DNA of 12,645 nucleotides, taken from assembly GCA_031269405.1 (NCBI GenBank), contig JAISZE010000162.1, positions 1 through 12,645 of the forward strand, read 5' to 3'. A program made the translations under genes and the position numbers. This document shows, in pieces, positions 1-5,450 of this stretch (positions within the stretch are counted from its first letter, which is position 1; the number at the start of each line of letters is the position of its first letter). Source of the DNA: Treponema sp. Its GTDB lineage: Bacteria; Spirochaetota; Spirochaetia; Treponematales; Breznakiellaceae. Under the pieces are notes generated by a model, which ran no database searches, was not told where the DNA came from, and was given only the letters and a program-made list of their open reading frames with translations.

Positions 1-141
1 CGAATTCCGATCATCGCAATGACCGCCAACGTGTTCAAAGAGGATATAGAGAAGTGCCGGGAGGCCGGCATGGATGGGCATATCGGCAAACCGATCGACA
101 CGGCGGAACTGTTCGCGGCTTTGAATGCTTATTTGTCCTGA
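1..141 (+). CDS. Response-regulator receiver (REC) domain, C-terminal end only (partial)
   Basis: Frame 1 is open from the left edge to the TGA at 139-141 and gives 46 residues. They begin IPIIAMTANVF and contain GHIGKPIDTAELFAALNAYL. This is the end of a CheY-like receiver domain: the hydrophobic beta-4 strand IPIIAMTA with the switch Thr, then beta-5 with the conserved Lys-Pro (KPID), then the last amphipathic helix. The phospho-acceptor Asp lies upstream, outside the window. The protein ends directly after the receiver fold, with no DNA-binding domain. This fits a hybrid sensor histidine kinase with a C-terminal REC domain, or a stand-alone receiver; AMTA followed by a GHIGKPI loop is most typical of hybrid kinases. 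The next gene runs convergently on the other strand after about 55 bases. Confidence 0.85.
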   Translation, partial: RIPIIAMTANVFKEDIEKCREAGMDGHIGKPIDTAELFAALNAYLS

Positions 142-196
142 CCCGAAGCGGTTCATGCGGGGTTCTATCCGGCGCAAGGGAAGAGTTTGGCAGGAG

Positions 197-1060
197 TTAA
201 GAGGGGGCGCTTTCCGGGCATTGTTTGGCAGCGGCTGCATTTGTCTTGGCCCCCCTGCGCTCCAGCCTTGCGGCCTTGGCGATAATACCGGCGAAATACC
301 TGCCTTCCCGTTCGGTAAGGCAGGCCCGGGAAAAAAGGTCCCTGAAAAAACGCTCCTGTTCTTCCCTGCCAGGGCGTGTGTAAAATCCCAGGGATTTAAG
401 GCTGTCCGCCAAGTCCCCAACTAAGGCCGTAATCTTCTCCTGATCCATAGGGACCCACTGGCCTTTGACAGCAGCGGCTTCGGCGTTTTCTCCGGCGGGA
501 AACAGGGCGCGAAAGAGTTCGTATGCGTAAATCTGTACAGCGTGGGACAGGTTGAGAGAGGGGAATATACCGGCGGCAGGGATGTGGGAGGCGAAATTGC
601 AGAGCTCAAGTTCCCTGTCGTCGAGGCCGGTACGCTCGTTACCGAATACCAGGGCGGCAGGCCCCGGCTTTTCCCTGAGAAACGCGGCGGTTTCGGCAGG
701 GTTCATGGTAGCCTGTTTGCGGCGGCGGCCCCGGCGCCGGGTAGTCCCTATTACCAGGGAGCAGTCCTGTACAGCGCCGGAAAGGGACGGGAAGGTTTCG
801 GCCCTTTCCCAGATATCCGCGGCGTGAACCGCCCTGGCGCGGATTACCGCTTCTGACCCACCGTAGCCAAAACCCGCTTCCGAAAGGGTAACGGGAGCTG
901 GAAAACAGCCGGCTGCTTTTCCCGGCGCAAGGCCCTCCGGTTCCGGGGCGGCCAGGCGCAGCCGGGAAAGGCCCATGTTTTTCATAGCCCTGCAAACCGC
1001 CCCAAGGTTCCCTGCTTCAGAAGGCCGGGAAAGGACGATAATCACATCATCAAGTTTCAT
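197..1060 (-). CDS. trmJ: SpoU/TrmH-family RNA 2'-O-methyltransferase, TrmJ-like
   Basis: The product (287 aa) is an S-adenosylmethionine-dependent RNA ribose methyltransferase of the SPOUT class; the closest named type is TrmJ, which 2'-O-methylates position 32 of tRNAs. All three SPOUT motifs are visible. Motif 1 is NLGAVCRAMKNMG (residues 18-30, with the catalytic-type Arg24). Motif 2 is LVFGNERTGLDDREL (137-151). Motif 3 is FPSLNLSHAVQIYAYELFR (166-184), which forms the knot and binds the cofactor. An alpha-helical C-terminal region (about 205-270) matches the TrmJ extension. The last 18 residues are Ala-rich and unconserved-looking, making it somewhat longer than E. coli TrmJ (about 246 aa). 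The start at 1060 is fixed by the N-terminal beta strand (VIIVLSRP). No Shine-Dalgarno precedes it, and a -10-like TACTAT sits 6 bases before the ATG, so it may be leaderless. The exact tRNA target is inferred from the family. Confidence 0.85.
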   Translation of the reverse strand: MKLDDVIIVLSRPSEAGNLGAVCRAMKNMGLSRLRLAAPEPEGLAPGKAAGCFPAPVTLSEAGFGYGGSEAVIRARAVHAADIWERAETFPSLSGAVQDCSLVIGTTRRRGRRRKQATMNPAETAAFLREKPGPAALVFGNERTGLDDRELELCNFASHIPAAGIFPSLNLSHAVQIYAYELFRALFPAGENAEAAAVKGQWVPMDQEKITALVGDLADSLKSLGFYTRPGREEQERFFRDLFSRACLTEREGRYFAGIIAKAARLERRGAKTNAAAAKQCPESAPS

Positions 1061-1097
1061 GATTCAATAGTAGCCCAACATAGAGTATGATTAAAGC
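1061..1097. promoter_or_regulatory. Divergent, overlapping promoters of the methyltransferase and SDR genes
   Basis: Only 37 bases separate the two divergent start codons. On the + strand TTCAAT (1063-1068), 17 bases, then TATGAT (1086-1091) would start transcription at about 1097-1098, on the A of the SDR ATG. On the minus strand TACTAT (complement of 1067-1072) lies 6 bases before the methyltransferase ATG, with TTTAAT 17 bases further upstream. Neither start codon has a Shine-Dalgarno sequence. The hexamers are seen directly; use as promoters and leaderless translation are inferred. Confidence 0.45.
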
Positions 1098-1847
1098 ATG
1101 GATTCCAAATCTGGAACGAGAACAGCCGTATTTGAAGGCCGCCGGGCGCTGGTCATAGGCGGAACCGGGGGGATTGGGCGGGCTGTCGCCCTGGGACTAG
1201 CGGAACGCGGAGCCCTGGTAGGAGTGCACGGCGGTTTTTCCCGGGAAAGGCTGGAAAGAACCCTGGAAGCTATTGCCAAAGCCGGTGGGAAAGGAGTAGG
1301 CTTCCTCTGCCCTGCTGAAGAGACAGGGGCCGCAGAGCGGATTCTGGCCCATTTCCCGGAACCTGATATCCTGGTATGTTCCTGGGGGCCCTTCAGACAG
1401 GGAGCCCTGGAGGACCTGGACGGGGAATTCTGGCAAAAAATCACCTGGGGGAACCTTGTTTTTCCCGGTACTATCGTTTCTCTGGCAATCCGTGGTATGA
1501 TGCAAAAAAGTTATGGCAGAATCCTACTGTTTGGGGGAACAAATACCGATACTATAAGAGGATTTGCTACAACAGCGGCGTATTCTGCGGCTAAAACCGC
1601 CCTGGGGGTTGTCGCCAAATCGGCTGCCAGAACCGGGGCCGAACGGGGGGTTACCTGCAATGTAATCTGCCCGGGCCTGACAGATACGGAGTATCTGGAC
1701 GAAGCCGCCCGCTCGTATAACCGAGGGCGGAGTCCCCGGGGCAGGGCCCTGGAAACGGCGGATATTGCTTATACGGCCCTGGGGATCCTGGAAAACCCAG
1801 GGATAAACGGCGCTGTAGTTTCTGTGGATCAAGGAGTGGTGTTATAA
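1098..1847 (+). CDS. Short-chain dehydrogenase/reductase (SDR) family oxidoreductase with atypical active site
   Basis: The 249-aa length is typical of classical SDRs. The N-terminal Rossmann glycine motif is VIGGTGGIGRAVALGLAERG (residues 19-38), and the YxxxK pair is Y162-K166 in AAYSAAKTAL. The C-terminal part has the usual NVICPGLTDTEYL segment after beta-6 and a GAVVSVDQG ending. Two expected features are degenerate. The residue 13 before the catalytic Tyr, normally Ser, is Asn149 (local sequence FGGTNTDT, with Thr on both sides). The NNAG motif after beta-4 reads CSWGP (94-98). Substrate and cofactor cannot be read from sequence; membership in the FabG-like NAD(P)H-dependent group is known family behaviour, but the altered triad makes activity uncertain. 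There is no Shine-Dalgarno, and no other Met before the Rossmann strand, so 1098 is the best start. The 167 bases downstream contain the next gene's promoter. Confidence 0.85.
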   Translation: MDSKSGTRTAVFEGRRALVIGGTGGIGRAVALGLAERGALVGVHGGFSRERLERTLEAIAKAGGKGVGFLCPAEETGAAERILAHFPEPDILVCSWGPFRQGALEDLDGEFWQKITWGNLVFPGTIVSLAIRGMMQKSYGRILLFGGTNTDTIRGFATTAAYSAAKTALGVVAKSAARTGAERGVTCNVICPGLTDTEYLDEAARSYNRGRSPRGRALETADIAYTALGILENPGINGAVVSVDQGVVL

Positions 1848-1928
1848 TGACAGCGGTTTTTTTTATTGCTGGAAGATGATTTTTCCAGAAAAATGGACTA
1901 TAAATATATATGACAGGGTTACCATGGT

Positions 1929-1963
1929 TTGACAAAAAGCTTTCTAATGGAGTAGAATATAAT
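1929..1963 (+). promoter_or_regulatory. Sigma70-type promoter of the STAS / YbjN-like / pspA cassette
   Basis: A perfect -35 TTGACA (1929-1934) is followed after 18 bases by TAGAAT (1953-1958), which runs into an overlapping TATAAT (1958-1963). With TAGAAT as the -10, transcription would start near 1965 and give a leader of about 50 bases before the ATG at 2015. The surrounding DNA is AT-rich, unlike the flanking genes. This is the best promoter match in the window. Confidence 0.7.
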
Positions 1964-2014
1964 TAGCATAATGGGACCTGAAAGCAATAACGGAACTTAG
2001 GCGAAGGGAGCGTC

Positions 2015-2566
2015 ATGACAAACAACGATATTGTTAATGGATTTGATGATGAAAAAGACGAGAGCCTCAAAATAAAGCTTCAGAAGGTGAATGAGGTTGA
2101 AGGTTGCCTTGTCCTGTATTTGACCGGATACATTGACACGTATAACTCCAATTACTTCCAGAAAAGGGTCCAGAAGGCTATCGAATCCGGGTTTATCCGC
2201 CTGGTATTCCAGTGCGGCGGGCTCAACTATGTATCATCCACCGGGATTGGTTCTTTCACCGCTTTCCTCAAGGCGGTAAAGCCCAGGGGCGGGGATTTGG
2301 TCCTTTTGGAGATCCAGCCCAAGGTATACGAGGTTTTCCAGCTTCTGGGATTTTCCCAGTTCTTTAATATCAAGGATAACCTGGATGATTCGATCAATTT
2401 CTTCCGCAGCGGTACTACTGCCGAATCGGTTGCTCTTTTCCCCAAGATCTTCGCCTGTCCTATTTGCTCCAAAAAGCTCAAGGCGTTGAAACCCGGCCGG
2501 TTCCGCTGTTCTGAATGTAAAACTATCCTCGCTATTGATAATGCAGGGCAGGTTTTCCTGGGCTAA
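2015..2566 (+). CDS. STAS-domain (anti-anti-sigma factor-like) protein with C-terminal zinc ribbon
   Basis: The product (183 aa) has two domains. Residues about 18-130 form a STAS domain of the SpoIIAA/RsbV kind: strand CLVLYLTGYIDTYNS, strand RLVFQCGGLNYVSSTGIG, then a helix and strand DLVLLEI. The phosphorylation loop reads SSTGIG (74-79); by alignment with RsbV the Ser75-Thr76-Gly77 triplet matches its Ser56-Thr57-Gly, so Ser75 is the candidate phospho-site. Residues 148-168 hold two CxxC pairs (C148/C151 in CPIC, C165/C168 in CSEC) 13 residues apart, a classic zinc ribbon. STAS antagonists bind and release anti-sigma kinases in partner-switching pathways. The ribbon is not a normal part of RsbV proteins and may add a protein or nucleic-acid contact. 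A GAAGGGAG ribosome site lies 4 bases before the ATG. It heads a cassette with the next two genes (25- and 20-base gaps). Function as a sigma regulator is inferred; no anti-sigma kinase is visible in the window. Confidence 0.85.
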   Translation: MTNNDIVNGFDDEKDESLKIKLQKVNEVEGCLVLYLTGYIDTYNSNYFQKRVQKAIESGFIRLVFQCGGLNYVSSTGIGSFTAFLKAVKPRGGDLVLLEIQPKVYEVFQLLGFSQFFNIKDNLDDSINFFRSGTTAESVALFPKIFACPICSKKLKALKPGRFRCSECKTILAIDNAGQVFLG

Positions 2567-2591
2567 GTTCCTAGCCAAACGGTAACGCAGC

Positions 2592-2615
2592 ATGGTAGAA
2601 AACATGGTAGAAAAC
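2592..2615 (+). repeat. 12-base tandem duplication containing the start codon
   Basis: ATGGTAGAAAAC is repeated exactly twice with no spacer. The protein therefore begins MVENMVEN and offers two starts. The duplication is in phase, so it leaves the frame intact. Confidence 0.9.
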
Positions 2616-2987
2616 AAGATAGAGCAGTTTTTAATCGATCTTATGTATACGTACCGGGAGGTGGAGCGGAATTTCTGGCTTCTTGAGGATCCCGAACACG
2701 GTTTGGAAGAGGTGGCGGTGATCTATTCCGACCCCTTGGTGATTGTGCGTGTCCAGGTGATGGATACGCCTGGGGCAAAACGGGAAGAATTCTTCGCCAA
2801 ACTCCTGGAACTGAATGCAAAAGATCTTATTCACGGCGCTTACGGCCTGGAAGGGGATAAAATTATCCTTGTTGATACCTTGGAATACGATACGATGGAT
2901 TATTCTGAATTCAGGGCCACGCTTGACGCCTTTAGCCTTGCGTTGGCCCAGCATTACCCTCTCTTGTCAGGCTACCGGGACAAGTGA
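2592..2987 (+). CDS. Small acidic YbjN/CesT-like protein (putative chaperone-like, function unknown)
   Basis: The product (131 aa) is acidic and soluble, without signal peptide or membrane segment. The pattern is helix (NKIEQFLIDLMYTYREVE), strands (NFWLLEDPEH, EVAVIYSDPLVIVRVQV), helix (KREEFFAKLLELNAKDLIHGAYGL), strand (KIILVDTLEYDTMDYSEF) and a final helix. This helix-strand-helix order, with the phrase LLELNAKDLIHGAYGLEGDKI, resembles the YbjN/type III secretion chaperone-like fold. The assignment rests on pattern only. It lies between a STAS protein and PspA, and the same-strand spacing suggests co-transcription, so a role in envelope-stress sensing or PspA control is plausible but inferred. 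The start is ambiguous: ATGGTAGAAAAC occurs twice in tandem (2592-2603, 2604-2615), giving two in-frame starts four residues apart, and neither has a clear Shine-Dalgarno. Translation may depend on coupling to the upstream gene. Confidence 0.75.
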   Translation: MVENMVENKIEQFLIDLMYTYREVERNFWLLEDPEHGLEEVAVIYSDPLVIVRVQVMDTPGAKREEFFAKLLELNAKDLIHGAYGLEGDKIILVDTLEYDTMDYSEFRATLDAFSLALAQHYPLLSGYRDK

Positions 2988-3007
2988 TTACTAGGAGGTC
3001 TCTGTAA

Positions 3008-3736
3008 ATGGGAATATTTTCACGTCTTAAAACCCTGGTCTCCTCCAATGTGAATGATATGATCAGCAAGGCTGAAAAGCCTGAAAAGATGCTTAACCAG
3101 CTTATCATTGACATGAACGAGCAGCTTATTGAGTCCAAAAAAGCGGTGGCTATGGCCATTGCGGATGAAAAAAAGCTGGAACGGGAAACAGCCAGCCAGG
3201 AAGCCCAGGCTCAGGACTGGGAACGCAAGGCCATGATGGCGGTTCAGGCAGGAAAAGACGATCTCGCAAAAGAGGCTCTCCTTAGAAAGCAGGAATACGA
3301 TAAAGCGGCAGGTGAATACCGGAAACAGTGGGAATCCCAGAAAACATCGGTAGATCAACTGAAAGAATCCCTCCGGGAACTCCAGAAGAAAATCGAAGAA
3401 GCCCAGCGGAAGAAGAACCTTCTTATCGCCAGAGCAAAACGGGCCGAAGCGCAGCAGAAAATTCAAGACACCATCTCCAGCGTGTCAGGGAACCGCAGCG
3501 CTTTTGACGCTTTTGACCGCATGGCCGCCAAGGTAGACCAGATGGAAGCCCAGGCCGACGCCGCTAAAGAACTGGAAGATCTTAGCGCCAACGCCAGCCT
3601 GGAAAAACGCTTCGCTGAACTGGAAAAATCCGACAGCTCTGCCGACCTCCTGCTCCAGGAACTCAAGGAAAAGATGCAGGCCCTTCCGGGGACTTCCGGG
3701 GAAACCGGTGGCCGGGGTACTCCTCAAGACAACTAG
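3008..3736 (+). CDS. pspA: Phage shock protein A homologue (PspA/IM30/Vipp1 family)
   Basis: The product (242 aa) is close to the usual PspA length (about 220-250). It begins MGIFSRLKTLVSSNVNDMISKAEKPEKMLNQ split as the short amphipathic membrane-binding helix (residues 2-22), then the conserved PEKML helix. Long coiled-coil helices follow, rich in Glu, Lys, Gln and Ala (about 25-215, e.g. RKKNLLIARAKRAEAQQKI), with a flexible Gly/Thr tail. PspA/IM30 proteins are ESCRT-III-like peripheral membrane proteins that form rings and rods on the inner membrane and stabilise it under stress. The ribosome site is a perfect AGGAGGT (2993-2999), 8 bases before the ATG and far stronger than those of its two upstream neighbours, so PspA is probably the most highly made protein of the cassette. 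No pspF, pspB or pspC is visible; the STAS and YbjN-like neighbours may replace that control (inference). Confidence 0.93.
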   Translation: MGIFSRLKTLVSSNVNDMISKAEKPEKMLNQLIIDMNEQLIESKKAVAMAIADEKKLERETASQEAQAQDWERKAMMAVQAGKDDLAKEALLRKQEYDKAAGEYRKQWESQKTSVDQLKESLRELQKKIEEAQRKKNLLIARAKRAEAQQKIQDTISSVSGNRSAFDAFDRMAAKVDQMEAQADAAKELEDLSANASLEKRFAELEKSDSSADLLLQELKEKMQALPGTSGETGGRGTPQDN

Positions 3737-3774
3737 CTGCTTGATTACACTAAAAGGCATGTTTATAAGAAACT

Positions 3775-3853
3775 AACCGCAAAGGCGCAGAAGGCGAAAA
3801 AGAGATGGAAAATTAGTATGCCTCTTTATCCTTCTTTGTCTTATGCGTCTTAG
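3775..3853. repeat. Imperfect inverted repeat (CGCAAAGGCGCAGAAGGC-type intergenic element)
   Basis: The left arm (3775-3804, beginning AACCGCAAAGGCGCAGAAGG) and right arm (3822-3852, beginning CTCTTTATCCTTCTTTG) are degenerate reverse complements. Matching blocks are CTCTTT, TC, CTTCT, CTT and TGCG. The words resemble AACCGCAAAGGCGCAAAG intergenic elements that recur in many environmental genomes. That resemblance is from memory and no other copy lies in this window. Confidence 0.45.
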
Positions 3854-4134
3854 GTCTAGGCCTTCTGCTTCCCGCCGGTGAACGACGCGACTATTTTCCC
3901 GTTCTGGATCATTCCGCGTTCCTCGGGCAGGCCGCCATGCGCCGGATGACATAAGAGAACACGCGGTCATCTCCGTGCCGGTTGCCGGAAGAGGTCGGAA
4001 TGGCAGAGGGCGCCCACCCGGTTCGCGGAGGTGGTTTGGACCGGGGATAGGGGCGCGGCTTTGGTCAGCATGAGGGAACTGGCGGATGCGGCTTGAGCGA
4101 CGAAACTATTATTTATCGCAGCTCAGACAGACCC

Positions 4135-4227
4135 TCACAGACTTTTGGTTTGAAATTCAGATCTTTGTCCGTGATCGTCCGTGGTTATTCTTCTTCTGTC
4201 TGTGTCCATCTGTGGTTTTTTCTTCTT
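4135..4227. repeat. Imperfect inverted arm plus two direct repeats of a GTCCGTG..CCGTGGTT unit
   Basis: Two direct copies with a 31-base period are visible: 4167-4195 (GTCCGTGATCGTCCGTGGTT then ATTCTTCTT) and 4198-4227 (GTCTGTGTCCATCTGTGGTT then TTTTCTTCTT). Upstream, TCACAGAC (4135-4142) pairs with GTCCGTGA (4167-4174) with one mismatch. Each unit itself repeats a CCGTG/CTGTG half. This looks like a dispersed intergenic repeat family rather than coding DNA. Confidence 0.5.
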
Positions 4228-4256
4228 AACGCCGGCGCCGAAAGCTGTGTATGATC

Positions 4257-4265
4257 TGTGGATAA
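4257..4265 (-). promoter_or_regulatory. Perfect DnaA-box word (TTATCCACA on the minus strand)
   Basis: TGTGGATAA on the + strand is the complement of the bacterial consensus DnaA box. It is a single copy; nearby words (TGTGTATGA, GGTGAATAA) match only loosely. One 9-base match in 12.6 kb can occur by chance, so binding is not established. Confidence 0.3.
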
Positions 4266-4495
4266 CTTGTTGACATCTCCGGGCGCAGCCCAATGAGTAT
4301 CAGTTTTTATATATAAGGGGTTTTCATATATAGCTGTTTGTTTCGATGCTCTTATAATTCCTTATGGAATAAAGAATTACAGAAATAAATCAGTGAGTTT
4401 AAAAAAAATGCTGAATCAGAAGGTATAGTTTTTCATAAACGCCAAAGAGCATAATCAAGTATCAAAGGTGAATAACTTGTTAGCAATTCTCTGTC

Positions 4496-4524
4496 TTGCA
4501 AGAGGCCTATTCTCATAGTATCCT
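4496..4524 (+). promoter_or_regulatory. Weak candidate promoter of the membrane-protein trio
   Basis: TTGCAA (4496-4501), 17 bases, then TATCCT (4519-4524). The predicted start near 4531 would fall on the AAGGG ribosome site (4531-4535) of the gene at 4542 and leave a leader of only about 11 bases, which lowers confidence. Confidence 0.25.
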
Positions 4525-4541
4525 AACTATAAGGGAAAAGA

Positions 4542-5450
4542 ATGAAAAACCTGGCCCGGCTGGCGCTTTTTTTCAGCATCTGTTTTATAGCGGCTTTCCT
4601 GGCCTCGGCCCTGCTCCGGTTCCTGGGCCTGTGGATTGATACGGCCCGGATACTGCCCCTGGAGCCGGAACAATCGGCAAATTTCATCTCGGCCCTCAAA
4701 AGAGCCCTTCCTGCGGCGATGTACTTTTCCATACTCCTGGCTTTAAGTTACGCCAGCAGGCGGAAAATGGCTGTACCCCTTTCAATATTGGGGGTATTTG
4801 TTCTTGCAACGGTCTTTGTACTGGGGTTTTCCCTGGGAATACGGCAGATCCAGGGGGTGAATTTTGCCCTTGACGCCGGTCAGGCTATAAGGGGTAGGCC
4901 GGGGCTTATCCTTTCGCAGGGCGATACTGTTATAGTGCTCCTTAAAGAGGGGAAAGAGGGCCCCAGGGTTGTGGCCTTTCCCGGCCGGCCCCTGTTCTAC
5001 CAGGAAGTTCCCCGGGGCCCGAACAACTCGATTCTTGCCCTCCCAGACCTGCCTTTCAGGGATGAGACCCCTTGGTTCATCCAAAGCATATTCATCGACC
5101 TGAACCTCAGCGCCAGGGAACTGGATGCCAGGCTGGAAGCAGGGTTGCCCTTTTTTTGTATGTACGCCGGGGCGCTCATTCTTTTCCTTGCGAGCCTCCG
5201 TTTCCTTCTGGATCTAAGCAACTGGCCTCTGGCGAACCTGTTCCTCGGGGCCCTGGCTTTCCGGGGTATCCTTGCTTTGGAGACTTTTCTGAATGCAAAG
5301 GAAACCGCCACCCTGCTGGGATCGTTCCTGGGTAACCGTCTGCCTGCCCTATTTATCTCCCCTCTGGTTTTCTGCGTTTTGGGGGCCCTGGTTATCCTCT
5401 ATACCCTGCTGACCTGTCTGGCAAGGGGAGGTGGGGGCGGTAATGATTAA
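4542..5450 (+). CDS. Unrecognised polytopic membrane protein (3 TM - loop domain - 3 TM)
   Basis: I do not recognise this 302-aa protein. Hydrophobic helices are seen at about residues 6-30, 54-72 and 77-100, then a soluble beta-rich segment (about 105-200, e.g. DTVIVLLKEG, RVVAFPGRPLFY, SILALPDLPF), then helices at about 203-224, 228-250 and 268-293, and a Gly-rich tail (RGGGGGND). Three helices, a soluble extracytoplasmic beta domain and three helices is the layout of the lipopolysaccharide-export permeases LptF/LptG. The LPAAMYFSILLALSY segment is loosely like the second LptF/G helix, but I see no decisive motif and treat this as a hypothesis. AAGGG (4531-4535) is a fair ribosome site 6 bases before the ATG. 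The stop overlaps the next start by 8 bases, which ties it to the following protein of the same topology. Confidence 0.75.
   Translation: MKNLARLALFFSICFIAAFLASALLRFLGLWIDTARILPLEPEQSANFISALKRALPAAMYFSILLALSYASRRKMAVPLSILGVFVLATVFVLGFSLGIRQIQGVNFALDAGQAIRGRPGLILSQGDTVIVLLKEGKEGPRVVAFPGRPLFYQEVPRGPNNSILALPDLPFRDETPWFIQSIFIDLNLSARELDARLEAGLPFFCMYAGALILFLASLRFLLDLSNWPLANLFLGALAFRGILALETFLNAKETATLLGSFLGNRLPALFISPLVFCVLGALVILYTLLTCLARGGGGGND
5443..5450 (+). other. 8-base start/stop overlap (ATGATTAA) coupling two genes
   Basis: The ATG of the downstream gene lies inside the last codons of the upstream gene (TAA 5448-5450). The same geometry recurs at 7196-7203, as expected for termination-reinitiation coupling. 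Confidence 0.8.

Larger units (their letters stand above)
3737..4541. other. Gene-free region of 805 bases with repeats and an AT-rich right part
   Basis: No convincing gene was found on either strand. Region by region: an imperfect inverted repeat at 3775-3853; GC-rich DNA at about 3860-4096 with short open frames that end quickly and may be a decayed coding remnant; imperfect inverted and direct repeats at 4135-4227; a DnaA-box word at 4257-4265; an AT-rich stretch at about 4300-4480 with many short TATA words; and a weak promoter for the next gene at 4496-4524. A 10-base word, ATAACTTGTT, occurs twice (4262-4271 and 4472-4481), exactly 210 bases apart. The change in base composition across the region suggests a patchwork of different origins. 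Confidence 0.6.

Noticed and set aside
1869..1888. CTGGAA...TTCCAG hairpin after the SDR gene as a terminator
   Set aside because: The 6-base stem is followed by A residues, not a T run, so an intrinsic terminator is not supported.
3773..3970. Minus-strand open frame of 65 codons in the gene-free region
   Set aside because: Arg-rich translation without motif, overlapping a repeat arm; no ribosome site.
4270..4316. TTGACA followed by TATATA as a promoter
   Set aside because: The spacing is about 30 bases, far from 16-19, and nothing coding follows closely.
4257..4480. Replication origin (DnaA-box word plus AT-rich block)
   Set aside because: Only one perfect DnaA box, no cluster, no dnaA, dnaN or gyr genes nearby and no strand switch of genes around it.
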